A DNA stretch of 64,000 nt, taken from the NCBI RefSeq assembly GCF_012927265.1, contig NZ_JABBGF010000001.1, forward strand, positions 186,001-250,000, in the 5' to 3' direction. The position numbers and the translations under genes were made by a program. Shown here piece after piece: positions 61,035-64,000 of this stretch. This DNA is from Chryseobacterium cheonjiense (GTDB taxonomy: Bacteria; Bacteroidota; Bacteroidia; Flavobacteriales; Weeksellaceae). Positions within the stretch are counted from its first letter, which is position 1. Every line of letters begins with the position of its first letter. Under the pieces are notes generated by a model. It searched no databases. It worked only from the letters and a program-made list of their open reading frames with translations, and had not been told where the DNA came from.

Positions 61035-62711
61035 TTACTTTTGCTCAAATACTGCGGGCAATAAATAATCCTGTATTATTTTTTCAACCTGCGAATGGGC
61101 GTAAGGCTGCCCATAGGCACTTGCTGTAATAACAATCACTAATGGCTGGTCTTTAAAAACCAGAATATAGTTTCCGCCATTTCCTGCACAATAGTATGCT
61201 TCGTATAATTTGTCTTTTGATTGGTAGCTTTTATTCCAGAATAGATACCCATAATATTCGTTCTCCCTACCGTATATTTGTTTTTGTTTTGTAAAAGTTC
61301 TGTCGACCCATTTTTTGGAAAGAATCTGTTTTTCATTCCAAATCCCGTTATTTTTATAAAGCTGGCCATACTTTGCGAAATCCAATGCATTCATTTTAAT
61401 TCCACCTGCTGTGTTTGGAATATTTTGTGGGGTATATTGCCATTCATAATGATTGATTCCAAGAGGTTTAAACAACTTTTCGTCGGCATAATTCTTTAAA
61501 CCATTGGGAATTGATTGATCAAGAATGTCTCCTAAAACAACCACTCCGGCAGTGAAATAGTGCCATTGATGATTAAGTTTTTCCTGAAAAGGCAAATTCA
61601 GCGCAAACTTTACCCAATCTGAAGTGGGGTACATATTCTCTTCGTTTCCGGGACTGTTACCGTCTTCATCGTTTCCATCCAATCCGGAACTCATTGTCAA
61701 AAGGTCTTTAATGGTAACCTGCTCTTTGGCTGTACTGAAATTTTCATATTGATGAAGCGGATAAAAAGTTTTAAGCGGTTGCAATTCATTTTTGATATAA
61801 CCGTCGGAAATTGCTTGCCCCATCAATGTTGAAGCAAATGATTTCCCGACAGAGCGGGGGTCGTGAAGCGTTTCTCTAGTTTCGTCATTGAAATATTCCT
61901 CAATTAATATTCCTCCGTTTTTTATAACAACAATACTGTTTATCTTTTTAAATATTCCTTCATTTATAGACCCTTTCAGTAATTTTATTTTTTCTGTATC
62001 GTATTTTTCTTTAGATACAAAAAATCCATTGTAAGGAACTATTTTATTTAAAGTAATCGTTGAAATGTCAATTTTTGGATTTCTTATTACGTTTAGCTTC
62101 AGACTTCCGGTAGCAATTATTTCGCCTGTATTTATAGTGTCAATTTTTATGTAAGGTCGGATTTCCATTTTCAGAGTATGACTGCCATCCGAAAGCGCTT
62201 GATCTCCGCCATTATGAATAAATCGATTCCAAAAAGATTCGCTCCAGGAACCCTGACCATTCAAATTATCTATAAAAGGTCGGTTTAACGAAGTAGCCTT
62301 ATCCTGGATTTCTGGTTGTGGAGCTCCCGGCATTAGATTGCTTTTATAAATTTCTTTTCCGTCCACAAACAATGTAAACTGATAATTTCCGCTTTTGAAT
62401 AAAGAATCTACTGGAATTTCAGGTGCCAGAAAATGCTTGTAATTAGTCAGAGAATTGTCAAAATAAGTAACAAAAAAAAGATTGCTCTTGTTGGTAAGTG
62501 TATAAGAATCCAAAAAGTCTTTCTGCTGTAAAATATCATTTCCGATTTTCTTATCAGTAAAAAATATTTTCCCGATGTTTTTTTTCTGTAATTCTGTTTT
62601 TATACCTTCCGTTTCGACCATATTTAATTTTTGTCCGAAAGAAAAAAATTGAAACATTATCGCTAGCAATAAAGTCAGATAGGATTTATATGGTTTTGAG
62701 AATGTAGACAT
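61035..62711 (-). CDS. Serine hydrolase, beta-lactamase/PBP4* family
   Basis: A 558-residue exported protein (signal peptide 1-26). The N-terminal 220 residues are of unknown type; the C-terminal part is a class C beta-lactamase-like serine hydrolase with SVGKSFAST (the SxxK motif) and, further on, WHYFTAGVVVLGD and the HxG-like YCAGNGGNY. Such proteins act as esterases, D-aminopeptidases or penicillin-binding proteins. It is the third gene after an AraC regulator, which may control it. Confidence 0.83.
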   Translation of the reverse strand: MSTFSKPYKSYLTLLLAIMFQFFSFGQKLNMVETEGIKTELQKKNIGKIFFTDKKIGNDILQQKDFLDSYTLTNKSNLFFVTYFDNSLTNYKHFLAPEIPVDSLFKSGNYQFTLFVDGKEIYKSNLMPGAPQPEIQDKATSLNRPFIDNLNGQGSWSESFWNRFIHNGGDQALSDGSHTLKMEIRPYIKIDTINTGEIIATGSLKLNVIRNPKIDISTITLNKIVPYNGFFVSKEKYDTEKIKLLKGSINEGIFKKINSIVVIKNGGILIEEYFNDETRETLHDPRSVGKSFASTLMGQAISDGYIKNELQPLKTFYPLHQYENFSTAKEQVTIKDLLTMSSGLDGNDEDGNSPGNEENMYPTSDWVKFALNLPFQEKLNHQWHYFTAGVVVLGDILDQSIPNGLKNYADEKLFKPLGINHYEWQYTPQNIPNTAGGIKMNALDFAKYGQLYKNNGIWNEKQILSKKWVDRTFTKQKQIYGRENEYYGYLFWNKSYQSKDKLYEAYYCAGNGGNYILVFKDQPLVIVITASAYGQPYAHSQVEKIIQDYLLPAVFEQK

Positions 62712-62779
62712 GAGTATCTTTTTTTATCTGACAAAATTAGACTTTCACTTTTGTAGAAAATAGAATGAAATTAACATAG

Positions 62780-63583
62780 CTATTTCTTCAGAATATTTCT
62801 ATACTTTAAAGGGGTGATACCTATATTTTCTTTAAAACACCGGATGAAATGGCTTTGGTCGGAAAAACCGCATTCCAGCGCAACTTCCGATAAAGACTCA
62901 AAGTCATTCATAATTTTTAAAGAATTTTCCACTTTTAGTTTCCTGAGATATTCTCCCAAAGTGCAGTGAAAATATTTCGGAAAATCCCTGCTCAAATGGA
63001 TTGGGTGAATGTTTACTATTTTTGCAAGGTCTGATAAATTCAGTTTTTCAGTAAAAGTTTCATGAAGAAGCTCATCGATTTGCTTTACCCAGACAGGATT
63101 TTTTCCTGTATTGTTTTTTGAGCCGGTTATTTTGTGGAAAATATTGAGCAGGAGTTGATCTACTGATGCCTCAAAAGAAGGGTCAATACTTTTTGTTTCA
63201 TTGGAAATACGGTACATCAATAGCTTTACTGCCGGATTTTTAATATTAAAGCTTCCTTCCGATTTATCTTTTAATAGCTGATTTCTATTAAACCAATCTT
63301 CCGAAATTTCAATATGGAAACCTCTTGTAAAAACATCAGGTTTTGTATTGTAGTGCGAGTCCTGCCAGTGATGGTAGAGCAAGGTTCCGGCTTCGCATTC
63401 GTACACTTCTTTTTTATTACCTTCAGTCATATTTCCCTGCAGTAAAAATGTGAAATAAGGATTTTCGTGATAATGCCAGTCTACAAATGAATGCGTATAT
63501 TCAGTATCTGTAATTGTTAATCCCCCGAAACGCAAAGTTTCGGTAGTTTGTCCAAAGAACTCACCATTACGAAGATTTTTCAT
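62780..63583 (-). CDS. AraC family transcriptional regulator
   Basis: A 267-residue regulator. N-terminal cupin-like sensing domain with HSFVDWHYHENPYFTFLLQG, and a C-terminal double helix-turn-helix (LSDLAKIVNIHPIHLSRDFPKYF; LSEVALECGFSDQSHFIRCFKENIGITPLKYR). It overlaps the upstream gene by 4 bp and precedes the serine hydrolase by 68 bp, so it is likely an operon member and a possible activator of the hydrolase. Confidence 0.9.
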   Translation of the reverse strand: MKNLRNGEFFGQTTETLRFGGLTITDTEYTHSFVDWHYHENPYFTFLLQGNMTEGNKKEVYECEAGTLLYHHWQDSHYNTKPDVFTRGFHIEISEDWFNRNQLLKDKSEGSFNIKNPAVKLLMYRISNETKSIDPSFEASVDQLLLNIFHKITGSKNNTGKNPVWVKQIDELLHETFTEKLNLSDLAKIVNIHPIHLSRDFPKYFHCTLGEYLRKLKVENSLKIMNDFESLSEVALECGFSDQSHFIRCFKENIGITPLKYRNILKK

Positions 63584-64000
63584 AGCGCAATTTTTTGTTT
63601 TAAATCTTCAATCTGCACATATATTTTATTGAAAAACTTCTTCCGGTCACGATTACCGGAAGTATTGAGCGACTTTGAGTTTTTAATCTGATGTTCAAAG
63701 TAATTCTGCGTTTCTTTGCAGGTCTTTTCGTCATTAATCAATAAATACCCGAACATATTGGTGGGAATGGCAAAAAGAGACTGTTGCGGATGATGGAAAA
63801 ATATATCATTGGAGAGATGCATCAGTTCATTTTCATACAAATGGAATTTTGGGTTGTTCTCAGTTTTCTTTTCAATATATTCTATTAATTCCTTCAGTTC
63901 CTGAAGGATAATTCCTGCTTCATTTTTTTTCAAAAGACCCGTTTCGTGATAATATACAATTTGCTGTAAAACACTGGCGGCAGTCATGTCATTCCACAAT
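63580..64000 (-). CDS. Uncharacterised protein, partial
   Basis: About 139 residues visible, running off the right edge of the window, so the start may lie outside (TTG 63999 or ATG 63987 are the first start codons seen). Helical and soluble, with no recognised domain. The stop overlaps the AraC ATG by 4 bp (ATGA), indicating translational coupling. Possibly a sensory or effector partner of the regulator. Confidence 0.55.
   Translation of the reverse strand, partial: LWNDMTAASVLQQIVYYHETGLLKKNEAGIILQELKELIEYIEKKTENNPKFHLYENELMHLSNDIFFHHPQQSLFAIPTNMFGYLLINDEKTCKETQNYFEHQIKNSKSLNTSGNRDRKKFFNKIYVQIEDLKQKIAL

Noticed and set aside
1..64000. tRNA, rRNA or CRISPR features
   Set aside because: No cloverleaf with conserved TTCRA or CCA-type ends, no rRNA-like stretch and no regularly spaced direct repeats were seen by eye; a covariance-model scan would be needed to exclude small RNAs.

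Overview
The window looks like chromosome from a Chryseobacterium-like member of the Flavobacteriia (Weeksellaceae). This rests on: AT-rich DNA; at least fourteen good matches to the Bacteroidetes promoter box TAnnTTTG and almost no Shine-Dalgarno sequences; phylum-typical families (trigger factor with a degenerate FKBP domain, DUF6427/DUF6341, DUF3109, OstA-like protein, START-like protein, a T9SS-like sorting domain); and characteristic palindromic intergenic repeats. I see no tRNA, rRNA, CRISPR array, transposase, integrase or replication origin.

Layout. 1-9 kb: housekeeping genes (der 3' part, upp, a di-haem peroxidase, alpha/beta hydrolase, comF, thioesterase, TlpA-like thioredoxin, queD, lpxH-like phosphoesterase, LuxE-like protein, a PD-(D/E)XK-like protein). 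9-15 kb: aquaporin, an exported LAS-peptidase-like protein, a four-gene signalling operon ending in a histidine kinase and a LuxR-type regulator, and a DUF2235 (Tle1-like) lipase. 15-23 kb: an ABC-F ATPase, a three-gene TonB-receptor cassette probably for metal uptake, trigger factor, and a LolA-like protein. 23.6-27.6 kb: DUF3109, DUF6427/DUF6341, universal stress protein, FAH hydrolase, a 570-bp repeat field, and DUF2007.

27.6-36.96 kb is an accessory island bounded by a perfect 27-bp direct repeat. The right copy is the 3' end of the exonuclease gene and the left copy sits directly before the DUF2007 start. The island carries DUF6261, a T9SS-like small protein, a 2164-residue Rhs protein whose C-terminus holds an HETGH zincin motif, an adjacent AT-rich gene that is the best immunity candidate, and a glycine-rich exported protein. 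This Rhs/zincin/immunity cassette is the most interesting system in the window.

37-64 kb returns to core genes: exonuclease, pssA, an LTA-synthase-like enzyme, DUF2147, pdhB, kup, a Fur-like regulator overlapping an OstA/LptA-like gene, a class III aminotransferase, START-like protein, a class IV aminotransferase homologue that seems to lack its lysine, yqgE, pdxH, HU, panD plus a flippase-like protein, terD, an M3 peptidase, DUF805, a GreA-like protein, nitroreductase, rpsP-rimM, and an AraC regulator with a serine hydrolase.

Two themes cut across the window. Several genes have the TAnnTTTG box ending only 3-4 nt before the start codon, which predicts leaderless mRNAs. Palindromic repeats recur between genes and, in two places, appear to have entered coding frames (the LuxE-like gene and the M3 peptidase gene).
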